Source of the DNA: Burkholderiales bacterium 67-32
GTDB taxonomy: Bacteria > Pseudomonadota > Gammaproteobacteria > Burkholderiales > Burkholderiaceae_B
DNA length: 64,000 bases
NCBI GenBank assembly: GCA_001898625.1
Contig: MKUP01000013.1
Coordinates: forward strand, 62,001 to 126,000
Direction of reading: 5' to 3'
The notes below the pieces were generated by a model. That model worked only from the letters and a program-made list of their open reading frames with translations. It was not told the DNA's origin and searched no databases. Position numbers and translations under genes: made by a program. Shown here one piece after another: positions 32,910-40,916 of the stretch (positions are counted from its first letter, which is position 1; each line of letters opens with the position of its first letter).

Positions 32910-35900
32910 TCATACTGTGACTTCGAGCGTTCCGCCTTCGATCGCAACAGGGGTGCCCGCCGCCTTTGGCAGAACGTGGATGCTCAGTTGAGTGCCCGCG
33001 GGGTACGGTGGCAGCAGCAGCTCACGACCGGCCACAGTGATCGAGCCACTGATCGGCACCTGCTCGAAGGGACCGTGATTGGCAGAGACTGATACTTCAG
33101 CGCCGTACGCATTCTCCAGTTCCCACACCAGGACATAGCCACCGGCCGGACCGGAATCGAGGGCCAAATTGAAAGCCCGCGCGACTAGACCATCGTCGGC
33201 TGGGATGGCGGGGGGCACCTCCCAGCCATGCTCCAGCGGGTAGTACTCGTCGTACTCATCACGGGCGGTGAACCGCACTCGACCTCGCTCTGCTGGCTCC
33301 ATGCCCATGATGCGCACGCGCTTTCCCGGCGTGGCTGTAGGGCCCGCGAAGAGGGTCCAGTCCTCGGGCACCGACTTCGGAAAGGTGCTGGCCAGGTTCT
33401 TCGAGGCGAGCGTCATATCCAGTACGCCCGGTGCGTCGTCCACCGGCCATTCGCTGACCACGTCGAGGTCGTGGCTGCGGCCGGCCGGCGGCGTGCATTC
33501 CACGCTCAGCCAGGTATTGTTGGGCCGCCTGACCCAGATATAGAACCTGGCGTTGCCGGTGGAGTTCTCGACTGAGCACGACAGCGAGACCCGCCGAATC
33601 AGCCCTTCTTCGGCCACCAGGGCCACCAGGCGGCCGCTGTGCGCCCATTGGGTCAGGTCATGAGCTAGCGCGACCACGTCCCCACGTTGAACCAGCGCCG
33701 CCTCCCAGCCGCTTTGCCAGATGATGCGGCGCCGATGAAAGCACTTGGAGGCAGCCGCCAGATTCAACTGGCGTTGAGCCTGCGAGGCCGGCATCGCATA
33801 CTGCGCATTGCTGGATTTTTGGTTAACCGGCTGGGGCACTCCGGGCACGGCTGCGTAAACCGTATCGGCGGAATAGTCCGTGTCGCTATTGGTGAAGCCG
33901 AGAACATACTCGTCGATGGATTCATCCGTGTCGTAGCTGATCTGGAAGCTTCCGGCAATGATGTTGCCCATGCCGAAGGAGCCTACGGTGGGCTGCCCAG
34001 GCGCTTCCCACACGACTCCAAGCTTGCCAGTCGCCCAGGTCTTAGATGCGCGGCCAGCACCAGCGATGATGTCCAAGATCTCGCCGGTCGACATTTGCTC
34101 GGTGATCACCATCCGGCACTCGAGGTTATTGGCCTGACAAAAATGGCCCCAGGCGACGATGGCGGCGTAATCGATGCGATTGTTGCTCAGCCCTGCGCCG
34201 AAGAGCCGCGCCCCATTGGTGGGATCCGGCCGATCAAGCCAGCCTTGGCCGCCACCGAGATAGCCGGGGGTAACCGTGCTGTTGAGGAACCCCCCTCTGG
34301 CGTAGTAGAGGAACAGCCAGGCCGGATTCGTGGTGTGGCCCCACGTCCAGGGCGCAGCGGCATCGTCCGGAAACACACCAGGCGTCCAGGGCGCGGCGCT
34401 GTCCCAGATCCAGTGCTTCGCCCGTACGAACGCCGAGAGTCGGTCCAGGCGACCGCTGAGCTGCCCCGACGCCCGAATTAGCAGCGCGACACGCCGCTGT
34501 CCGGGGTACAGAGAGGGGTCGATGCGAAAGAACTTGATACGGGAGAGTTCGAGTTCGCTGATGTCGTTCGCTTCGGTAGGATCGGGCGTGGTGCGGCGAA
34601 CTCGCACGTCGTAATGGGCTGACTCGGGTAGAAAGTGTCGGAAGGTCTGGCGCACCGGCGTCGTGCTCCCGCTGGAGACAGAAACCGGGAACGGAAAATC
34701 CGTCCAATCAGCGGCGCCGACCTGACGGAACTGTGCACCGAAATCGCACGTGAGCGTCTCAATGCCCCCGCCGGCCGAGCGAAACAGACGCCCGGCGATG
34801 TCGAACTGGACGTAGTTGCAGCCTGCACCACTGCTGCGCCGTTCGATCCAGCCCTCATTGTCAACGCCTTCGTGTTGCTCGAGCTTACCGCCTTCGGCGA
34901 CCTGAACGTTGGTCGGAAAATCGTCTCCCACCCATCCGTCTGTCGTGTAACCCGTCAGGCGAGTGCGGTCGTACTGGCCAGGGGGCACGAAACTGTCGTG
35001 GCGCGACCAAGCCGAATACTGATCAATCGTAGTTGCGCCGATGCGCAGGTTCGTAACTTCGAGGTCACCGAAGCCCACGCTGAAAATGCTGCACAGCCGC
35101 TCAGAGTTGAACGTTTCGTAGTAGCCATATCCGATGACAATGTCTCGGTAGGTGCCTGGCGAGTACCAAGTGGGCACAGGCCCCAGCGTCTCGCCGCCGT
35201 TCTGCCAATTAATGTAGGCGTCGTACGGGGTGATCCGCTCATCGGGGATCGAGGGGTTGAACCGCGTCACAAAGGTGTGGGGCTGGGTTACCGTGCCCCC
35301 GACCCTCTCGTATTGTCGCTCCTGTCCATCCCCGTAGTAGCCATACCCGAAGCCATCGGGCGGCATCAGCTCAACCCAAGGCGCCTCTGGTGCGCCGGAT
35401 ACAGCATCCCAGACGAAGGGGATAGCGGTTTTCGACTCGTACCGCGGCGTGTTGTTTACTACCAGGTGTGTGGTGCTCGGGTCAGGCACATTTTCGGACC
35501 AAGGGCGAGACGCATAGTCCGGAAAAACCTGATGTTCCCCGAGCACTACCATGAGCGGACTGTACGGCCGGACCTGATTGCCCCCTCCCTCCAGAGAATA
35601 GTTGGACGGATCGTTTCTTGCCGTAGCGGCTGTCGCACGCTTGGGGCCGAACAGGGCTTGAGCGACAAAAGACAGGGCGAGGCCGATGGCCAGATTTACC
35701 GCAACTGTCACAGCGAACTGGATGGCGGCGGCTGTGGCCGCGGTCTTCCCCGCCGCCAGCGCGGCGGCCCCGGCCGCCTCGCCGACCCCCGTGCCCATGA
35801 CGGCCTGGCGCAACACCAGGACATCCGTCGTGTGAACACGCGATCGCTTCCAGCGGCGCCGAGGCACCGAACGGCCATTCAGCGTCGCCTCAAGCGGGGT

Positions 35901-36062
35901 AGCCTGCAGCGCCAAGCGCCGCACTAGGCTGTCGATAGTGTCGCTGCCTGTACCCAATACCCGCTTGACGATACGCTGGCTGGCAGGCAGCAGCGGGTTG
36001 GGCAAATAGATGACCTCGAGCGCAGCGGCCTTACAGCCACGCGTAATAGCCTTGGACGACAT
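32910..36062 (-). CDS. Tail tip / host specificity protein (TipJ-like)
   Basis: A 1050-residue central tail-fibre protein of the lambda J / TipJ type that forms the tail tip and recognises the host. The start has a basic segment RRRWKRSRVHTTDVLVLRQA. A hydrophobic stretch at residues 95-138 (Ala/Leu-rich, including AVNLAIGLALSFVAQALFG) is the membrane-like segment usual in this family. Fibronectin-like beta-rich sequence follows, and the C-terminus ends in a small domain TPVAIEGGTLEVTV. It overlaps the NlpC/P60 gene by 32 bases and is the last gene of the tail operon. Confidence 0.88.
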   Translation of the reverse strand: MSSKAITRGCKAAALEVIYLPNPLLPASQRIVKRVLGTGSDTIDSLVRRLALQATPLEATLNGRSVPRRRWKRSRVHTTDVLVLRQAVMGTGVGEAAGAAALAAGKTAATAAAIQFAVTVAVNLAIGLALSFVAQALFGPKRATAATARNDPSNYSLEGGGNQVRPYSPLMVVLGEHQVFPDYASRPWSENVPDPSTTHLVVNNTPRYESKTAIPFVWDAVSGAPEAPWVELMPPDGFGYGYYGDGQERQYERVGGTVTQPHTFVTRFNPSIPDERITPYDAYINWQNGGETLGPVPTWYSPGTYRDIVIGYGYYETFNSERLCSIFSVGFGDLEVTNLRIGATTIDQYSAWSRHDSFVPPGQYDRTRLTGYTTDGWVGDDFPTNVQVAEGGKLEQHEGVDNEGWIERRSSGAGCNYVQFDIAGRLFRSAGGGIETLTCDFGAQFRQVGAADWTDFPFPVSVSSGSTTPVRQTFRHFLPESAHYDVRVRRTTPDPTEANDISELELSRIKFFRIDPSLYPGQRRVALLIRASGQLSGRLDRLSAFVRAKHWIWDSAAPWTPGVFPDDAAAPWTWGHTTNPAWLFLYYARGGFLNSTVTPGYLGGGQGWLDRPDPTNGARLFGAGLSNNRIDYAAIVAWGHFCQANNLECRMVITEQMSTGEILDIIAGAGRASKTWATGKLGVVWEAPGQPTVGSFGMGNIIAGSFQISYDTDESIDEYVLGFTNSDTDYSADTVYAAVPGVPQPVNQKSSNAQYAMPASQAQRQLNLAAASKCFHRRRIIWQSGWEAALVQRGDVVALAHDLTQWAHSGRLVALVAEEGLIRRVSLSCSVENSTGNARFYIWVRRPNNTWLSVECTPPAGRSHDLDVVSEWPVDDAPGVLDMTLASKNLASTFPKSVPEDWTLFAGPTATPGKRVRIMGMEPAERGRVRFTARDEYDEYYPLEHGWEVPPAIPADDGLVARAFNLALDSGPAGGYVLVWELENAYGAEVSVSANHGPFEQVPISGSITVAGRELLLPPYPAGTQLSIHVLPKAAGTPVAIEGGTLEVTV

Positions 36063-36405
36063 ATCTGGTACTCAAACGGTTGACGGGCTCCAATACCGAC
36101 GCACCGAACCAATCGTCGCTGTGGAGAATGTAGCCCTGCGCGATCGCGCAATACAGGCCGATATGTGCCGCGCGGCCACGGGCGAGGATCAGCACGCCAG
36201 CGCCATCAAAAGGTGCCGCCACGGGCGTGGCGTAGTCTTTCGCACTGCGGGTGATCAGGCGGGCACGGTGCAGCAGGCTGTCTGACTGCTTGCGCGGGAA
36301 AGTGACTTCGCGGCCGAATACCTCGCGCAGCACTTTCTCGACCAGCTCCCCGCAGTCGAGCTGGTCGTGAGGGATGTCGACGTACCGTTCAGCCCAGTGC
36401 GCCAT
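36031..36405 (-). CDS. NlpC/P60-type tail peptidase
   Basis: A 124-residue cysteine peptidase domain of tail-assembly type (lambda K-like without the Mov34 part). The nucleophile C18 lies in QLDCGELVEKVL and the histidine H81 in RGRAAHIGLYC. It probably cuts peptidoglycan locally during DNA entry. It precedes the tail-tip gene, as in siphophages, and overlaps both neighbours (1 base upstream, 32 bases downstream). Confidence 0.85.
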   Translation of the reverse strand: MAHWAERYVDIPHDQLDCGELVEKVLREVFGREVTFPRKQSDSLLHRARLITRSAKDYATPVAAPFDGAGVLILARGRAAHIGLYCAIAQGYILHSDDWFGASVLEPVNRLSTRYVVQGYYAWL

Positions 36406-36881
36406 CAGAAAAGCCCCGCCGCAGTCTCCGGCCGGAACGTGTACGGCGTGCCAGGTTGATTGAGCACGTCGTCGTAGCCCAGATCTGCGGTGACGGTTGG
36501 CGAAGCCACCACCACATTGCGCATATCGAGAGTGATGTCGTCTTCAATAAAGTCAGGAACGCTTCGCAGGATCTGGCGCAACGTCAGCACGGCGCCACGC
36601 CCACCGTGCGTGCGTTCCAGGAACGCAGAGATATCGCCGCCCAGTGTGTCGATCGCCAGCTGCGCGCGCGGCGTCGTACGGTCCTGATCGGATGGAAGCT
36701 TGATTGAGAAGCCGCAGGAAACGTAGTTCTGGCCGTTGCTGACGATATCCTGGGCGTCGGCGACGAAACGTAGGGGTGCCTCTGCCAGCGCGTGCGAGAT
36801 TTCCAGTAGAAAAATCGGAACCTCATCCGCCGCCAACGCGAGTGCGTTCTCAGTGAAGCGTGTTGATTTCGGACGCGCCAT
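36405..36881 (-). CDS. DUF1833-like tail protein
   Basis: A 158-residue protein with the pattern of the phage DUF1833 family: FLLEISHALAEAPLRFVADA near the start, VSCGFSIKLPSDQD, and IPFIEDD-like VPDFIEDDITLDMRNVVV. The family sits between the tape measure and the NlpC/P60 genes and is thought to belong to the distal tail hub (comparable in place to lambda L). ATG 36881 is favoured because it gives the conserved start, and it leaves one base between genes. Confidence 0.75.
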   Translation of the reverse strand: MARPKSTRFTENALALAADEVPIFLLEISHALAEAPLRFVADAQDIVSNGQNYVSCGFSIKLPSDQDRTTPRAQLAIDTLGGDISAFLERTHGGRGAVLTLRQILRSVPDFIEDDITLDMRNVVVASPTVTADLGYDDVLNQPGTPYTFRPETAAGLF

Positions 36882-36882
36882 C

Positions 36883-37245
36883 TCAGCCCCAGTACTCGAT
36901 AGTGAAGGCGACGGTCCATTCGTCAAAGCGATCGGTCAGCGGGGTGTAGTCGACCTTGCCTTGTTCGATGCGGGCACGGCGCTCGACGTGGTAGACCGGG
37001 TCATACCACTGGAACCACAGTGCACCGAAACGCAAGTCGCTCACCCTCCAGGTTTCGAACGCGAGCTGCTCGGCCAACGTGTGCAGCCGGTATCGGACTG
37101 GTGAGCGATATCGCTGGCGCGAGTTGATCGGGTCCTGCTTGATGTAGCCGTCCTCGAATTCGGTGCGATCGATATTGGTGACAGGGTCGATCTGGTAGTC
37201 GTCGAGAAGGAACTCTGCATAGTCTGGGAACACCGGATATGCCAT
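36883..37245 (-). CDS. Minor tail protein (lambda M position)
   Basis: A 120-residue protein beginning MAYPVFPDYAEFLLDDYQID, with a central ETWRVSDLRFGALWFQWYDP and ending VAFTIEYWG. Families in this place (directly after the tape measure, before DUF1833) are minor tail proteins of the lambda M type. The TWxV...WYDP...W pattern supports that. It starts one base after the tape-measure stop. Confidence 0.7.
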   Translation of the reverse strand: MAYPVFPDYAEFLLDDYQIDPVTNIDRTEFEDGYIKQDPINSRQRYRSPVRYRLHTLAEQLAFETWRVSDLRFGALWFQWYDPVYHVERRARIEQGKVDYTPLTDRFDEWTVAFTIEYWG

Positions 37246-37246
37246 G

Positions 37247-40200
37247 TCAGGCTCCGCCGCGGTTGAAAACGGACGGCATGGCTTGGCTGATTGGCCCGCC
37301 GCGCTCGAAGTCTTCCAAGATCAGCGAAACAACCAAGTCGCGGCCCTGGAGTTCCTCACTGCGCTTGGTTACGCGCTGCGGCGTTCCCTGGTAGATGGTG
37401 TTGATGATGACGTTGGGCATGACCAGAGCCGCCTGGGAGCCCTGAGATGCAGCGCCACCGTCGGCAAATCGGGCGATCGATCGCGATGCCTGCACGAGAC
37501 CACCAAACGCGAACTTGGGTCGTGGGAACCGCAGCGCCCGAATCGACTCCATGAATTGGCGGCCGTAATGTCGGACCGCGCGTGCGGGCTGCACGAACTC
37601 GTTGTCAGACAGCATGGCCGGGATGCTGTCGCTGGTTTCAGTGCCTGGGCCACGGATATGGCCACCGTCCGCTGCGAACATGACCGAATTGCCGACAGCC
37701 GGAGCGACTGTCGGCGTCGAGGGCACAGACGTGCCTCCGCCGCCGAAAAGCGCACCGCCCACAGCGCTGAAGAGCGAACTCCAGAAGCCACCGCCGCTGC
37801 CGCCACCGACGTCAACCGAGAAGGCACGAATGATCGCCTCTCTTACGCCGGACGAGACGATGTCGCCGGCCAGGCGGGTGAAGACGTTCTTGATCGCCTG
37901 ACCGGCATTCTCCCAGTTCGCCACAGCATTGCCGGCGGCGCTGGAGAACCCGTCAATCAGGTTGTTCTTGACCATTGCGCCGGCATCGACGATCACCGGA
38001 GTTGTGGTCTTGACTTGGTTGCCCAGCTCGACGATCGCGGCATTGGCATCGTCGAGCGCCTTGGCCGCGTCCTGGGGAAGCGCGCCGCGCAGCTCCCGCA
38101 GTTTGGCAAGGATGGCTTCCAGCGCCGGAATCTGTGCTTGACGCGCCGTGCGGATGCGGGCTTCGCCCTCGAGTTGGCTGATTTGGCCGCTCTGCACCTC
38201 GGCGTTGACAGACGCCTCCTGCGCCGCCAGATCCCGCTGAATTCTCTGTGCTTCAGCCAGCTTCGCGTTGAACTCTGCCTGGGCCACACCAGCCTGGACC
38301 AGCATATCAATGCGCTCACGATCCGCCTTCGCTTGCGCGGGATCGCTGCTGGCGCCAGCCAACCGATAGTCATCGCGGAACCGATCCAGCAGTTGGCGTT
38401 CGACTGCGCCTCGGTCGAACACTCCAGTCAGGTCTGCAACCTGCACTCGAATATTCGCGCTGATCGTTGAAAGTCGCTGCTCGGTATCTCGCTTCCAATT
38501 ATCCAGCGTCCGCGTTGCATCGGCCAACGACGCATCCAGAAGCTGCCTGTCAGCGATGATCTGGATCTTGCGCTGCTGGAGCGGGGCACGTTCCCCAGGT
38601 GTTCGCGCCTGTGCAATCGCCGCGGTGACAGCCGCCAGTTGCTGGTCGAGGAACTTGCGTTGTTCCTCGGTCTCGGTCTGCATCTGTGACAGCCGCGCGT
38701 CGTAAGCTGCCTGGATGCTGACGTTACCCTCCGTCACGGCCTGGACGATGATGGCGTCGCCGGATTTGATGGAGGCCTGCAGCAGCCGCAGGGAAGCCTC
38801 GCTCTGAGCAGCTCGCACCTGCTGGGTGGCTTTGGCCGCCTCCAGGCCGATGTTGGTCCCCGACCGCGCTGCGCGCTCAGTCGCGCGCTTCAGCGCTTCG
38901 TCATACTCGGATTGTGTGATCGAGCCGAAGTCGAGCGCCTGCTTGAGCTTTGCCTTTTCTTCGGTGAGCTTTTCGGCACCCGTTTTCATCGAGTCCGTGT
39001 AGGACTTGAACCAGGTCTCGAGATCCTTCTTTTCGCGTTTGCGCTGGGCTTCCCGAGATTCCTCGGCCGCCTTCGCGCTTTCCTGCTCGGCGGCGGCCTG
39101 ACGTTCGGTGAGTTGGGCGTTCGCGGCAGCCAGTTGCGCCTGCAGGCGGCCAAGCGCCAGGCCAGACTCCTCGCGTTGCTTGATCTGAGCCGCCAGGGTA
39201 TCGACCACCTGCTGCTGCTCAGCGACCAGTTCAGCTGGAGTTTTTTTCCTCCCGACATCCCAGATCGCGTTCCAGGCCTTTCCCGCGGCCTGCGCCAGTG
39301 AATCCCAGGCGCGCTGCAGCGTTCCGAGATTTTGCGCAAACGCGCCGCCCATGTGATCAGCGAAAGCTTTGGAAACCAGCAGCCTGGCATCCTCAACCCG
39401 CCCCTGCTCGACCAGCTGTCGCAAGTACTTCTGCTGCTCAAGCGTCAGAAAGTTGAACTGCTTGTCGAGCTGCTCGGCCGCCCTGGCGGGGTCGACAAAG
39501 AGCTTTGCCAGAGAAGAGCCGGCCGCATCGGTCGACTGGCCGGTGACCGCGGCGTAGGTTTTTACCGACTTGGTCAGGTTCTCGATCGTCCCCATGCCAA
39601 TCTGGCCGGTCTGCACCATGCCGGAGACCATCGACCGAGCCGCCGCCAGACTCAACTCTGAAGCCTCGGCCGTGGCAGCGGCCAGGCTTTCGACTTGGCT
39701 GCGCGTGGCGCCCGCATAGTTGCCTGTCGTCTGGACGGCGAGGTTGTACTGCTGGGTGTCGCGCTCCGCGTCGGCCAGCATTTTCACAACAGCCAGGCCG
39801 GCGACCGCCAGGCCGGCCAAGCCGACGCGTACGGGAGTGATCAGCGTCGCCAAGGCGCGGAAGGTGGCGCCGACACCACCGAACGAATCCTTGATCTGCC
39901 CGCCCTGCTGTATCGCCACCAGCCAAATGGGCATTCCGCTGGCCACGCTGGTCGTGATGTCGGTGATTTGCGCCGGCAGCATACGCATCGCCGCAGCGGT
40001 CTGCTTCGCCGATATACCTCCGGCAGCCACTACCGCATTGGCATTTCGCTGGGAAGTCGCCGCCGCTTGGCTCGATGCAGCCAGAGCTTGGTTCTGCCGG
40101 GTGGCCTCTGCGACAGCGGTGTTCAATGTGCGCATCGACGCGGCGGTCGTCTGGGCAGCTTCGCTCTGCGCGCGTTGCGCAGCGGCTGCTTGCGTGCTTG

Positions 40201-40342
40201 ACGATGCCTGCGCCTGCTGGGTTTGGCTAGCGCCTTTGACCGCCGTCATCGCCTGCGCCAAGTCGCTGCGCAGCTGCTGCAGCGCTGCGCGGGCTTCTTG
40301 GAATTTCGCCTGGATGGCCAGGCCGACGACGATATCGGTCAT
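37247..40342 (-). CDS. Tail tape measure protein
   Basis: A 1031-residue protein that sets tail length. It begins MTDIVVGLAIQAKFQEARAA and has long Ala/Gln-rich coiled-coil runs, a hydrophobic section around residues 165-190 (VRVGLAGLAVAGLAVVKML), further coiled coils, and a Gly-rich C-terminal part with GGGSGGGFWSSLFSAVGGAL. At about 1.5 angstrom per residue it predicts a tail near 150 nm, a family rule and not a measurement. It directly follows the frameshifting tail chaperone gene as expected. Confidence 0.9.
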   Translation of the reverse strand: MTDIVVGLAIQAKFQEARAALQQLRSDLAQAMTAVKGASQTQQAQASSSTQAAAAQRAQSEAAQTTAASMRTLNTAVAEATRQNQALAASSQAAATSQRNANAVVAAGGISAKQTAAAMRMLPAQITDITTSVASGMPIWLVAIQQGGQIKDSFGGVGATFRALATLITPVRVGLAGLAVAGLAVVKMLADAERDTQQYNLAVQTTGNYAGATRSQVESLAAATAEASELSLAAARSMVSGMVQTGQIGMGTIENLTKSVKTYAAVTGQSTDAAGSSLAKLFVDPARAAEQLDKQFNFLTLEQQKYLRQLVEQGRVEDARLLVSKAFADHMGGAFAQNLGTLQRAWDSLAQAAGKAWNAIWDVGRKKTPAELVAEQQQVVDTLAAQIKQREESGLALGRLQAQLAAANAQLTERQAAAEQESAKAAEESREAQRKREKKDLETWFKSYTDSMKTGAEKLTEEKAKLKQALDFGSITQSEYDEALKRATERAARSGTNIGLEAAKATQQVRAAQSEASLRLLQASIKSGDAIIVQAVTEGNVSIQAAYDARLSQMQTETEEQRKFLDQQLAAVTAAIAQARTPGERAPLQQRKIQIIADRQLLDASLADATRTLDNWKRDTEQRLSTISANIRVQVADLTGVFDRGAVERQLLDRFRDDYRLAGASSDPAQAKADRERIDMLVQAGVAQAEFNAKLAEAQRIQRDLAAQEASVNAEVQSGQISQLEGEARIRTARQAQIPALEAILAKLRELRGALPQDAAKALDDANAAIVELGNQVKTTTPVIVDAGAMVKNNLIDGFSSAAGNAVANWENAGQAIKNVFTRLAGDIVSSGVREAIIRAFSVDVGGGSGGGFWSSLFSAVGGALFGGGGTSVPSTPTVAPAVGNSVMFAADGGHIRGPGTETSDSIPAMLSDNEFVQPARAVRHYGRQFMESIRALRFPRPKFAFGGLVQASRSIARFADGGAASQGSQAALVMPNVIINTIYQGTPQRVTKRSEELQGRDLVVSLILEDFERGGPISQAMPSVFNRGGA

Positions 40343-40348
40343 AAGTGG

Positions 40349-40573
40349 TCAAAAATCGTTGATGCGGGATCCTTGAGAGGCGAGCATGGTCGCCTCCAGT
40401 TGCTGGGTCTTCTCGTGCCCTATGGCGCGGAGATAGCCTCGGAGTTCGGCAAGGGAGTAATGTCGGATTCGCTCAGGCTGGTGGCCGGCGCTGATGAGCT
40501 GCTGAACGATGAGAAACCAGTCGGGCTGCCCATCATCAGCTTCTGCAGCGTCGGCTGGATCTGGGTAAAAAAA
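40349..40573 (-). CDS. -1 frameshift extension of the tail chaperone (T-like domain)
   Basis: After the run of seven T residues on the minus strand (plus-strand 40567-40573), the -1 frame is open to a stop at 40349. It reads FFYPDPADAAEADDGQPDWF, followed by LIVQQLISAGHQPERIRHYS and AELRGYLRAIGHEKTQQLEA, ending GSRINDF. This is the conserved C-terminal segment of tail assembly chaperone T partners and has no start codon of its own. Its stop lies six bases before the tape-measure start. The zero-frame tail after the slip site is low-complexity, which favours the -1 frame as the conserved one. Confidence 0.82.
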   Translation of the reverse strand, partial: FFYPDPADAAEADDGQPDWFLIVQQLISAGHQPERIRHYSLAELRGYLRAIGHEKTQQLEATMLASQGSRINDF

Positions 40574-40908
40574 TCGAGGTTGTCCTCCAAGATCGCCAGG
40601 GCGATTGCAACTAGCGTAGTGATTGGCATGAAGGCAGCCCCTTCAGCCCCCAGTCGAGAACCCGCTGGATCATCTCCCAAGCTCACACATCCACCAATCA
40701 CGGTTAGTGCAGCCTTCCGTACAGGCCCACCTTCCCTGAATAGGCTGACCAGATCCGCACTGTTCAATGTGGTCGGGCCTAGGTACTGTGCCGCCTCTAT
40801 GGCGGCGTCGAACTGTTCGAGTCCGATCTTGTATAGCTTGAGATCCACCCCGTCGAAGGACTTCAGACGTGGTTTGTTGAACAGTGCTGCAAGGCTTTGA
40901 GCTGTCAT
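40420..40908 (-). CDS. Tail assembly chaperone (G-like, zero frame)
   Basis: A 162-residue protein in the lambda G position, beginning MTAQSLAALFNKPRLKSFDG. The zero-frame end is Ser-rich. The slippery sequence A TTT TTT A lies at about codon 113 (plus-strand 40566-40574), where a -1 shift gives the longer product. Such pairs coat the tape measure during tail assembly and are made at a fixed ratio. It lies just before the tape-measure gene and eight bases after the fibre gene. Confidence 0.8.
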   Translation of the reverse strand: MTAQSLAALFNKPRLKSFDGVDLKLYKIGLEQFDAAIEAAQYLGPTTLNSADLVSLFREGGPVRKAALTVIGGCVSLGDDPAGSRLGAEGAAFMPITTLVAIALAILEDNLDFFTQIQPTLQKLMMGSPTGFSSFSSSSAPATSLSESDITPLPNSEAISAP

Positions 40909-40916
40909 GGTTTTCC

